From NCBI GenBank assembly GCA_037951105.1, contig JBAMJV010011244.1, positions 1 through 64,000 of the forward strand: a stretch of DNA of 64,000 bases. The letters run 5' to 3'. The position numbers and the translations under genes are program-made. Each line of letters starts with the position of its first letter. Position 1 is the first letter of the stretch. Origin of the DNA: Echinarachnius parma (Eukaryota > Echinodermata > Echinoidea > Clypeasteroida > Echinarachniidae). The notes under the pieces are model-generated. The model ran no database searches. It had not been told where the DNA came from and was given only the letters and a program-made list of their open reading frames with translations. Below are positions 20,151 through 29,347 of the stretch, one piece after another.

Positions 20151-21961
20151 TGTCACAGCCGGTAAGGATTGTGATTGACTTGTTTGTCTGGTGGGGCAAA
20201 ACTAAACAAATTAATTACTGAACTCAAACAAAATAACACATAACACTTCGATTCAGGGAAATAACTTTTATTTCCTTAACATTTGCAAGGTAACAGTGGG
20301 TTAATGCATATACAAAATCATCAATTGAATTTACATTGCATGAGAGTAGGAGTCAATTTATGTGAACTCATCAACAAAGATTGTTTCAATTATGACGTCA
20401 AGTGACTGGAGTTATATGAACTAAGTGTAATCAGCGTCGTTTAAATTAGAGAGTTTAATTAGTTCCTCGCTACTTTACGCGAAACCTGGGAATCGTCGTC
20501 ACACGCGCGTTGTCTTGCGTAGTCTACGCTGTCGGACGTCGGACGCGAGTTGCTTCCCGACCTCTGCCGATGTCGACCATGTTAACGCGGGACGAACCGT
20601 TGTGCGCGTACGAAGCTTGACGAGCCCGCGACTGTCCAATGCGAACCCTGCGTGATCCTGGTGAACCCGGCTAAGCCGTCGGCGAACCCTGTTGAACCGC
20701 ATGGGAACCTTGTTGAACCGTGCGAGAACCTGTTGAGCCGTAGGTCAACCGTAGGTCAACCGTAAGTCAACCGTAAGTCAACCGTAAGTCAACCGTAAGT
20801 CAACCGCCATCTACAAAATAGATCGGTATAAAAGACCGAAGCATAAAACAACTGCTCTATGCTTTTACATATTTATCCGGAGCACAGCACAATTCATAAT
20901 TCACACCGAGAATAGAATTATAAATATGATGCATCATTTTACACATTGGATAAGTAATTAAACAAGAGATGTAATATTTCCTGAATATCAGTTTCTTCAT
21001 ATATGTTTAAAATAAAGAACAATTATATTAACATGTTTCTGTATTAATATTTGAAACATCAACTATTTAACACATCTCTTATTGAACCAAAATATACTCT
21101 CACATGCTTCATCATTCATAATCAATTTCTAAACATAATTATAGCATTCGCTATTACTGGTTCCATTTAGGGTTTCAGTTATCACATAATTATTTATCTT
21201 CTTTTCTCAACTCGCATTCTAGTGTAGCAAAATGCAACAAACATTTCATTTTGTATAATATTTTACAGTTAGATAAATAAGAAACAAATTATCCACTTAC
21301 AGTTTGACTGTCGAAACAAGCGTGAGTGTCTGGTCCAGGCATATCATGGTGGCTGGTGACTGTAGAAAACTAGTGGCCGCGCCTATTTAAAATGGCCGCC
21401 AAATATCACATTGCCGCCTATGCGTACTACCATAAAACACACTAAATTAAGACTTTGCAAGAGCTAGACAAATCCATGTCCTTGCTCTGCGACTTCTGAT
21501 CTTCAAGTAACGCTAATATGTCCCCAGGCCCATTAATTACCACGCCCCTCATAGCAAGGACGAACAACTATCTAAATTAGCATATCTATTATATTTCCCC
21601 TTACAAGACCAACCCCTATCTGGGTAGCAACAGTATACAATGACTTAGGAATGAGCAAAATTTACCAAATAGCCATTAAATCAAATACCAACTATTTCAT
21701 GAAAAGGGTTTCTCTCCCTCAGCAACAAGAAACTTAGAAGTTGTAACCCGGTAACCAACGAACAAAAGAATCACCATGCCTCACTGCATGGATGAATCAG
21801 GGAACTCAAAAGAGGACACATCACTTGTGTGCGTTCAACTGGCCTGGGTTTCTGGCCTGAATAGATACTTCAATAACAAAAGAAGAACTAATCCCATGAC
21901 ATGTGCCCTAAAGAGTGATCAATGTTTACAAACATCTAAAAGTTTGAAATGACTTGTAACA
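20151..21961 (-). mobile_element. Solo LTR of a retrotransposon (fossil)
   Basis: On the minus strand the element begins TGTTACA and ends TGTGACA, and it is flanked by a 5-bp direct repeat ACCAC (20146-20150 and 21962-21966). Copy e of the hairpin-ended repeat preserves the uninterrupted neighbourhood (GCATATTACCA then TTTCTCTCCCTCTCC), so the insertion is visible by comparison. An AATAAA lies in the 3' part (minus strand). No internal region or primer-binding site adjoins it. The length, about 1.8 kb, is long for a solo LTR; the family cannot be named. It predates the tandem duplication whose left breakpoint cuts it. Confidence 0.65.
20727..20803. repeat. 11-bp minisatellite (GTAAGTCAACC)
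   Basis: Six to seven units of CCGTAGGTCAA or CCGTAAGTCAA run in tandem. Upstream to about 20480 are looser GTTGAACCGT and GCGAACCCTG units, so the minisatellite probably grew from a longer degenerate array. It lies inside the solo LTR and recurs at 29419-29495. Confidence 0.8.
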
Positions 21962-21966
21962 ACCAC

Positions 21967-22519
21967 TTCCTTCATCTTTCTTCCTTATTTCTCTCCCTCT
22001 CCCTCCGTTTCATTCCTCATTTCTTCACGCGCACGATCGGGATAGAATCTGACTTTGATTTTCTCTGTTTTCACTTATTCGTATTCCTTTTCTATGAAAC
22101 TATCACATTATACTGTATCACTCTCAATAATCTTACAATAAAATTGCTATATGATTGAAGTCCCTGTTGCAGAAAATGTTATATTCATCACCTTATTGCA
22201 CATTAAAAAAAGAAGAACATATGCGCATTTTATTCACATGATCTGACTTATATTAATTGCAACTTTACAACTGATTGCATTTCACAGAAAACAAAATTAT
22301 CAACCATTGCCTGTTTGTCCAAATGTCAACAAAGTTACTATTCTTCACTAATTACTAATTCTTTATACCTATCCATAATTATGGGTAGCCTACGGATGGT
22401 AGATTAAATTGAAATAAGGAGCCTTTTAGAAAAGACGAATTGGAGGAAGAGATAATCTATACGGAAAGGAAGAGGTGTGATGAAGAAGAGAAGAAAGAAA
22501 AAAAAGAAATGGCAGCCTG
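21967..22519. other. No gene; continuation of the repeat interrupted by the LTR
   Basis: TTTCTCTCCCTCTCC and CATTCCTCATTTCTTCACGCG continue the sequence seen after the tail of copy e (16755-16790). The rest, including TCACATGATCTGACT near 22230, parallels 17110-17230. No exon is recognisable; the open frames here are repeat shadows. Confidence 0.4.
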
Positions 22520-22960
22520 CCAAATTCACTACTTTGATCGATCAATACCAAACATTCAATCGATCACATCTATTCTTGATCGATCGAGAGAAAAAATAAA
22601 AATAAAAACAAGTATTTATATAAATTAATTGTATTTTCTTTCTTAACACATCGAAACATGTACAATTCTACACATAAATGATAGTAAATTCAAAAGTCAT
22701 TTTCAACAATTGTCCATGTGCAACCACACTATCAATTTCGATTCGAAGTAACACCAAAAGCGTCCTTCCAACCTATAATGAATCGTCAGTATTTTATTAT
22801 AATACTATGCTGAGTTAATAATACTGTTATCACATATAACGAAACGGTTCTAGTCACTATTTAGCCGACGCCGTGGACGTACATGTGGGACTAAATCAAG
22901 CTACGGACATGTAGCTTAATTTTGAAAGAAGAGTCACTGTACGTGCTCTTCAATATGTCG
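22520..22960 (-). repeat. Hairpin-ended dispersed repeat, copy g
   Basis: In inverse orientation: the tail with TTGATCGATCGAGAG and ATCGATCAATACC comes first. The structured end (about 22840-22955) on the minus strand shows GAAGAGCAC...GACTCTTC, AAGCTAC-atgtcc-GTAGCTT and the GGCGTCGGCTAAATAGTGAC block. Recurs at 31212-31652. Confidence 0.7.
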
Positions 22961-23160
22961 ATATCAAAAAGCAGATTTATTACACCAGGATCTCAAGTGA
23001 CTCTAGTCGAATGTATCACATACAGTCAAACCTGTACTAGCGGCCACCTGTCTATAGCGACCATAGTTGGACTTCAACATTATGTAAAGACCCTTGTTAC
23101 GTTGCAAAATTATTAAACGATTTTTTTTTTTAACAGGTCTGTAATTTTGATTTTTTTAAA
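22940..23160 (+). repeat. CTTCAATATGTCGATATCAAAAAGC repeat, unit 1 of 3
   Basis: The block TTCAATATGTCGATAT..AAAGCAG ... ATCACATAGTTGGACTTCAA ... CCCTTGT-ACGTTGCAAAA ... TTTTTTTTTAACAGGT-T-TAAT recurs at 24505-24675 and 24722-24890. It directly follows the structured end of copies g and h, so it belongs to their flank. Part of a TGTCTATAGCGACC repeat is embedded near 23030-23065. Confidence 0.6.
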
Positions 23161-23208
23161 TCGTTTTTCCTTTTATCAAAGAGACTTCAAAGTTTATATT
23201 GACACATA

Positions 23209-23439
23209 CAGTGTAACCAAGAATTATTTGGACACCTTGAAAAATCACTTTAATTTAAATGATGCTAGAACAAATTTTGAAGAAAATGTTTGGTAAAAAG
23301 CTGCCTAAAATGCATTGTATGTGTTTATTAGATGCTGCTTTGTTGAAATCAAGATAAAATATAAGACCATTTTTTAAAAATTATCAAAATAGTTAGTTTC
23401 CTATTTTTCAGGGTGTCCAAATAATTGTTGCGTACACTG
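23209..23439. mobile_element. TA-flanked MITE, Tc1/mariner type
   Basis: A 231-bp element bounded by TA (23207-23208, 23440-23441). Left end CAGTGTAACCAAGAATTATT and right end, inverted, CAGTGTACGCAACAATTATT share GGACACC and GAAAAAT further in, giving ~38-bp imperfect inverted repeats. No ORF. Recurs at 31901-32131. Confidence 0.8.
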
Positions 23440-23835
23440 TAGTTATTCGTATTTGGGCTCTTGAATTTGTTTATTTCCGAAGCTACAAATGGCTTTCCAT
23501 AATTTCTAAGACTTGGTAGTTGGGATCTTTAATTTAACGTGAAATACCCCCTGGTCACAATGGACCTACGAAGGGCTCACGGCGAAAATGTAGGGATTTT
23601 GTGGCTTGTTTTGCGATGTTGTACGACAGTCCTACCAAGAAATGGGTTGAAATAAGGACTAACCCAATTTTATGCAACGACAGATCCACGAAATGTTTGT
23701 CTTAGACTGGTGTCGTGATAACATAAAATCAGTATTATTAATTGCAACTTTACAATTTATTGCATGTCACTCTGCAACAGAAAACAAAATTATCGAACAT
23801 GTACCAGTTTATCCACATGTCATCAAAGTTCCTAT

Positions 23836-23863
23836 CATAATAATAATAATAATAATAATAATA

Positions 23864-23902
<39 letters not shown>
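23836..23902. repeat. (AAT)n microsatellite followed by a SINE/LINE-like tail
   Basis: About 21 AAT units with one AGT interruption, identical in length in the second copy of the duplication (32528-32594). On the minus strand it follows GCGCTATATAGGAACTG, a motif like the 3' tails of SINEs (compare GGCGCTATATAAATCG at 54100), so it is probably the poly-ATT tail of a minus-strand SINE. Confidence 0.75.
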
Positions 23903-24084
23903 CAGTTCCTATATAGCGCATAGTATATGATCCTTATAATTCTTGTTTACCAATTCATAATTATGGGTAGCCTACGGGCGATATATTAAATTAAACTGAG
24001 GAGCCTCAAAGCAAATACGAATTGGAGGAACAGATAATGAATACAGAAGAATAGAAGAAGAAAAAAAAGGAAATGGCAGTCGGC

Positions 24085-24520
24085 CAGATTCACTACTATG
24101 ATCGATCAATACCTAACATTCAATCGATTACATCTATTCTTGATCGATCGAACAAATAAAAAACTAAAGCAACCAAGTATTTATATGAATTACTTGTATT
24201 TTCTGTCTTACCACATCGGAACATGCAATAGTCTACACAAACATGATTCTAAATTTAAACGTCATTTTCAACAATTGTCCATGCACATCCACACTTATCA
24301 ATTTCGATTCAAAGTAACACCAAAAGCTGCTTTCCAACCTATAATGAATCATCAGTGTTTTATATTATATTTCGCTGAGCAATTGTAAATTTATACACAT
24401 ACGTATATCCGGTTCTAGTCACTATTTAGCCGACGCCGTAATTGGTATGTGGGACTGTGATTAGCTACCATAAGTAGCCAAATTTTGGAAGGAGAGCCAC
24501 TGAAGGCTCTTCAATATGTC
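24085..24520 (-). repeat. Hairpin-ended dispersed repeat, copy h
   Basis: Inverse orientation. On the minus strand the structured end (24412-24515) has GAAGAGCC...GGCTCTCC, GGCTAC-ttatg-GTAGCT and GGCGTCGGCTAAATAGTGAC. The ATCGATCAATACCTAACATT tail is at the left. Recurs at 32777-33212. Confidence 0.7.
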
Positions 24521-25452
24521 GATATGCAAAAGCAGATTTTTCCACCAGGATTTCAAGTGACTCAAGTCGAACGTATCACATAGTTGGACTTCAAAATTAT
24601 GTAAAGACCCTTGTAACGTTGCAAAACTATTAAACGATTTTTTTTTTTAAACAGGTGTATAATTTTTGATAAAAATCGTTTTTCCTTTTGTCAAAGAGAC
24701 TTAAAAGTTATTGATGTGAAAAGTCGGCTCTTCAATATGTCGATATCAAAAAGCAGCTTTGTACAACAGTCTTACGTATCACGTAGTTGGACTTCAAAAT
24801 TATCTAAACACCCTTGTTTATACGTTGCAAAATTATTAAACTAGTTTTTTTTTTAACAGGTGTATAATTGTTGATAAAAATAGTTTTTCCTTTTGTCAAA
24901 GAGACTTCAAGGTTATTGATGTGTAATTTTGTGAAAAGTCGTAACAGTACTTATTTGTATTTGGGCTCTTGAATTTGTTTATTTCCGAAGCTACAAATGG
25001 CTTTCCATAATTTCTAAGACTTGGTAGTTGGGATCTTTAATTAACGTGAAACTCCCCCTGTGGCCGAGAGCACGATCATGACCCAGGACCAGCCCTAGTT
25101 CCACGGATCTCTAGATATGCTTACACGGGGGAATGAGTGAGGGCGGTATGTGTGCTCTGCTACGTTCTGTCGATGTGTATGCAATTCTAGCATATTGACA
25201 TCGATGAGCCAATGATGCTAATTACCTTGGTAAATATCGCTGGTCCGTAATCGGGCTCCTGCCTCCCGGTCACAATGGACCTACGAAGGGCTCACGACGA
25301 AAATGTAGGGATTTTGTGGCTTGTTTTGCGATGTTGTACAGTTGACAGTCGTACCAAGAAATGGGTGTCGTGCGACGAAAAATCTGCCGTGGCTTGAAAT
25401 AAGGAGTAACCCAATGTTATGCAACGACAGATCCACGAAATGTTTATCTTAA
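24521..25452. other. No gene; diverged copies of neighbouring repeats
   Basis: Two more units of the TTCAATATGTCGATAT repeat (24505, 24722), then a second copy of TATTTGGGCTCTTGAATTTG..GCTACAAATGGCTTTCC (24958, compare 23453) and of CACAATGGACCTACGAAGGG (25270, compare 23557). The two ~1.5-kb halves 22520-23720 and 24085-25450 are therefore old paralogous tandem units inside the recent duplication. Confidence 0.5.
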
Positions 25453-25674
25453 GCCCGGCGCAGACCAAGCCGACTCGACCGGATCCGACTGGTTTTCAGT
25501 CAGGCTCGAGTCAGTTTCGCTCAGTCGGAGCCGATCCAATATGTTGAATCGGCTTCGAGTGACCTCCAGACTGACCCTTGACTGGAAAAACTGGAGTCCT
25601 GAGGCAGCGCATACTGACTTAATCAGGCTGAAAACCAGTCGGATGGGGGCGAGTCGGCTCTGTCTGCGCGGGCA
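25453..25674. mobile_element. Harbinger-like MITE, second copy
   Basis: Same family as 15024-15246: ends GCCCGGCGCAGACCAAGCCG and its inverse, with TAA at both edges (25450-25452, 25675-25677). The minus-strand open frame that crosses it is a shadow of the inverted repeats. Recurs at 34145-34366. Confidence 0.8.
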
Positions 25675-25677
25675 TAA

Positions 25678-26257
25678 GACTGTTGGTGTCGTGATAACAT
25701 AAAATCGTACGACATTCGTACGAAAAGCGACAAGTTGTGGATTCCCAAAATGGGTGTCGTACGATAGACCTGCGACATTTTCTGACTTATCTTTCTGTTC
25801 CTGCCTTTGAAGCATCTACGATTTAATTTTGACCACTTCAACGACAACTCTAGTTTCGAACAAATGTTCACCACGACAGAAAAAATGTACATTTCGTACC
25901 AACGACAAAATCATCGTGGGCTTGACAGCTGACACATGCCTGTGTTCAATACCACACAGAATAGATAATTTATATGGCGTCAAATGCATGTTTGTCATTG
26001 AGGAAATCATTTTCTATCTGCGTTCAGTTTCAGAAGGAAAAAAAAATCATAACTAGCATCACTTTTTTTGTTACACCAGGGTGGTGAATTGCAGCATCTG
26101 GTGCACATGGGTAAATGATCAATATTTATCCAATTATCATATGAGGTTAATCACACTATATTTCTGCACAATCGATGTGTTTGCAAGGTGTCGTATAGTC
26201 AATTCACACTCGACATTGTATGATCTCCAAATTCCCCGGAGTTCGGTGTGAACCATG
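25678..26257. other. No gene recognised
   Basis: Several short open frames on both strands overlap here, none with a recognisable domain or splice-site support. A TCGTACGA-rich patch (25705-25770) contains repeated GGTGTCGT motifs. Otherwise unremarkable. Confidence 0.35.
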
Positions 26258-26603
26258 AGTGTTGGGTATCTCGAGACCAGTCTCGAGATCGCCATCAGTA
26301 ATCTCGATCTTGTTCTTGATCTCGGATATTTCTGATCTTGATCTCAGAGGTTCTGATCTCGATCTTGAGCTGCGGATCTTGGTCTTGATCTTGATCTCGG
26401 ACTGTCTGATCTATCTTGATCTCGAGACCAGTCTCGAGATCGGCATCAGTAATCTCGATCTTGTTCTTGATCTCGGACATTTCTGATCTTGATCTCAGAG
26501 TTTCTGATCTCGATCTTGAGCTGCGGATCTTGGTCTTGATCTTGATCTCAGACTGTCTGATCCTGATCTTGATCTCGGACCCTCTGGTCTTGGACCCAAC
26601 ACT
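26258..26603. repeat. GATCTCGA-rich minisatellite inside a small inverted-repeat element
   Basis: Two units of 151 bp (from 26270 and 26421), themselves built of TCTTGATCTCGA-like 12-mers, are enclosed by AGTGTTGGGT (26258) and ACCCAACACT (26594). The enclosed block interrupts the flanking 76-bp minisatellite. The Asp/Leu/Ile-rich open frames are translations of the repeat. Recurs at 34950-35295. Confidence 0.7.
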
Positions 26604-26900
26604 AGTATGAACCCTTCAGAAATCTGAGTGTCAAATCAGTGGAATGTTTAGGGATACCCCGATTCTCTGGAGTCCGGTGTGAACCCGCCAGAGACGACCC
26701 CCAGCGTCAAATCAGTGGAATGTTTGGGGATACCCCGATTCTCGGGAGTTCGGTGTGAACCCGCCATAGACGACCCCATCAGCGTCAAATCAGTGGAATG
26801 TTGGGGATCTTCTAATTCTCGTGAGTTCGGTGTAAACCCTCCTGAGACGACTCCGGTGTAAAATCAGTAAAATGTTGGGGGATCCCCCAATTCTTGGGAG
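26604..26900. repeat. 76-bp minisatellite, 4-5 units
   Basis: GTCAAATCAGTGGAATGTTT..GGGATACCCCGATTCTC.GGAGT.CGGTGTGAACCCGCC.GAGACGACCCC repeats at 26630, 26706, 26783 and 26858. One truncated unit lies on the far side of the inserted GATCTCGA element (26229-26254). Recurs at +8692. Confidence 0.75.
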
Positions 26901-26949
26901 TTCGATGTAAACGCGTTGCATTACATCCGCCAGCTGGGTAAACTGCACG

Positions 26950-28450
26950 CACCTGTAGCCTTCAATCATGTCAACTCGACATTCAGTTGTACCTCTCAAC
27001 TTACTGCTATAAAAAGTGACACGACAATTGTACTCCATTATGCTATATACTGCTGTAATTTGGATTGATTATTATACCTCTCAACTTCACGAAAAAGTTA
27101 CGTTACAAATTTTAGGTCATATAATTCTGCTCTTTATATTCACTGGATAATTTGCACTTGGAGTCAACGTAAACGTGTTTTCTTCATCTCGACATTCATT
27201 TGTAATCCTCAACTTGCTTTCGTGAAAGTTACATGGTGAACTGTATAGGTCTGTATTATCACATTGCTCTATTATTTCCACTAAATACTTTTTTCAACAT
27301 AAAAGCGTTTCCTTCGTTTCTACATTCGTTTGTATACTTCTCAATTTGCATAAAACTTGCATGAGAAATTGTAGGCCTGTATCATTCTACTCTTTATTTC
27401 CACTGGATATTTGTACTTTGAGGCAACATATAGGCGTTTCCTCCAATAGGACTTTAATTTTTTACTTCTCAACTTGCTTTTATGAAAGTTACATGGTGAA
27501 TTGTTGGCTGTTATTTCCACTGGATATTTGCACGTCTCAACTTCACATAAAAGTAGTGTTCCGCTATATATTGTAAGTCATATAATTCTGCTCTGTATTT
27601 CAATTGGAATTTGTACTTTGAGTCAACCTAAATGTGTTTTCTTCAACTCGACATTCATTGTTTGTATTTCTCAATTTGAATCAAACTTGCATGATAAATT
27701 ACAGGCCTATATAATTCTGCTCTTTATTTCCACTGGATTATTTTGTACTTTGAGGCAACGTAATTAGGTGTGCATCCTCCAACTCGACATTCATTATTTT
27801 GTATTTCTCAAATTGCGTTCCTAAAAAATACGTGGTGAATTCAATTTGTTGGCCTGTATTTTATTATGCTTTTATTTCCACTGGATATTTGCACTTCTCA
27901 ACTTTACTTTGAATCAACATAAAGGCATTTTCTTCAACTCGACATTCATCGTTTGCACTTCTCAACTTGCTTTCGTGAAAGTTACACGGTGAATTGTACG
28001 CCTGTATCATTATGCTGTTAACCACTGTATATTTGTACTTTGAGTCAACATGAAGGTGTTTCGTACTAATTCGACATTCATTTGGGCATCTGAACTTGCA
28101 TACAAATTACATATTTGTCTGTGTGTAAATGTTACATGGTAAATTGTAGGCCTTTTATTAATAGTCTATAATTAGTCTGTTCTTTCGATTTGATATTTGT
28201 ACTTTGGAGTCAGGTCAACATGAACGTGTTCCTACTCGGTATTTACTTTACTTCTCGACTTACATTAGAAGTTAGCCTACATGATAAATGTTAGGCCTAT
28301 ATAATTATGCTGTTAATTTAAAGTGGCTATTACTTTGAATCAACATAAAGGTGTTACCTCCGACTTGACATTTATACGTGTACGTCTTATCTTTGCATAA
28401 ATGCTAAATTATATGCCATTCAAATTATGCTGGTATTTTCATTGGATATA
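26950..28450. repeat. Degenerate long tandem array, unit about 130-160 bp, ~11 units
   Basis: Anchor TCGACATTCA, or close variants, at 26976, 27189, 27318, 27446, 27649, 27784, 27939, 28071, 28234 and 28374. Between anchors come CTCAACTTGC, GAAAGTTACATGGTGAATTG, AGGCCTGTAT, TTTATTTCCACTGGATATTT and ACTTTGAGTCAACATAAAGG. Units are diverged from one another, so the array is old, yet both duplicate copies are identical. No conserved reading frame. Confidence 0.75.
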
Positions 28451-28517
28451 TTTGTACGGTAAATAAGCGTCAGCGTCACGGTTAATTATAGTGTTTAAAA
28501 CGAGCCCCACTAAAGCC

Positions 28518-28721
28518 TTAAAGGGGACCACCAGGCAAAGAACAGCACATTATTATATGTTTTGGTACCGTTTTCTGATATCAAATAGATGGTGATGCGT
28601 TTCCAATTTTTTTTTTTTCTTTCTGGAAACATATTTTTGTGAACTTGTTGATGGAATGGAATACTAAAGATGTTACCTTTCTTTAATAAGAATATTATGT
28701 TTGGGTGGTGGTACCCTTTAA
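28518..28721. mobile_element. TTAA MITE, family 3 (AAAGGGGACCACCA ends), short form
   Basis: Ends TTAAAGGGGACCACCAGGCA and GGGTGGTGGTACCCTTTAA with TTAA at both boundaries. A longer relative with a different middle is at 52905-53351. Its right TTAA (28718-28721) is also the left TTAA of the next element. Recurs at 37210-37413. Confidence 0.75.
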
Positions 28722-29115
28722 AGGGATCTAGTATAACATTGTCCGAATCGTCAAATCCAATTGGAATGCTAGCGGTTCCCTCATACCTTGTTGTATTCGA
28801 GTTAATAATTATGACAATAGAAGCATGGGACAGGTTTCAGTTTTTCGAATTTCTCTTTCGTTAAAATGATATTTACGATTGAAGTGTTCAGATGTTAAAT
28901 TATCCACTGGACCGCGAAAACCGTGTACAAAGTGAGTACAATGAGTTAGTGAATATCACTTTGCATTTTTGCTCATTACTCGGCCATATATAACGTCCAT
29001 TTAACTTGAAGTTTTCACACAACACCCAGTGGACATATCAGATAACAGCAATATACATTGTATCAACCACTCATCACTTTTTGCACATGTCAACAAAGTT
29101 ACTAGATCCCTTTAA
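28718..29115 (+). mobile_element. TTAA MITE, family 2, complete copy
   Basis: From TTAAAGGGATCTAGTATAAC to GTTACTAGATCCCTTTAA, 398 bp, with the family interior. It shares its left TTAA with the family-3 element before it and its right TTAA (29112-29115) with a partial family-2 copy after it. Recurs at 37410-37807. Confidence 0.8.
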
Positions 29116-29347
29116 AGGGATCTATAGTAACTGATCTAGTCACCGATCTAGTACCTAGCGATGGTATTTTGCTTACTGTTGCCGACAAAGTGAGTACAAT
29201 GAGTTAGTGAATATCACTTTGCTGTTCTGCTCATTACTCGGCCATATATAACGTCCATTTAACTTGAAGTTTTCACACAACACCCAGTGGACATATCAGA
29301 TAACAGCAATATACATTGTATCAACCACTCATCACTTTTTGCACATG
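29112..29347 (+). mobile_element. Partial family-2 MITE at the duplication breakpoint
   Basis: TTAAAGGGATCTATAGTAAC start, then a jump to ACAAAGTGAGTACAATGAGT and the family 3' half, nearly identical to 28932-29094. The tandem-duplication junction lies at its end. The unbroken version at 37804-38065 ends CAACAAAGTTACTAGATCCC TTTAA-like sequence, as expected. Confidence 0.7.

Larger units (their letters stand above)
20656..29347. repeat. 8,692-bp tandem duplication, copy 1
   Basis: Every position compared in this segment recurs exactly 8,692 bp downstream, including all open frames, the AAT microsatellite and a 12-T run (near 28605 and 37297). The junction at 29347/29348 joins TTTTTGCACATG to TCCTGGTGAACC with about one base of shared sequence. 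The left breakpoint falls in the solo LTR, the right one inside a partial family-2 MITE. Confidence 0.95.

Noticed and set aside
20499-20702. Basic 67-residue minus-strand open frame
   Set aside because: It lies in the GC-rich degenerate minisatellite of the solo LTR; Arg-rich composition follows from the repeat.
23672-23923. Open frame ending in a long Ile run
   Set aside because: The Ile run is the AAT/ATA microsatellite; the rest has no signature.
26259-26610. Asp/Leu/Ile-rich open frames on both strands
   Set aside because: They are translations of the GATCTCGA minisatellite and have no conserved frame or gene context.
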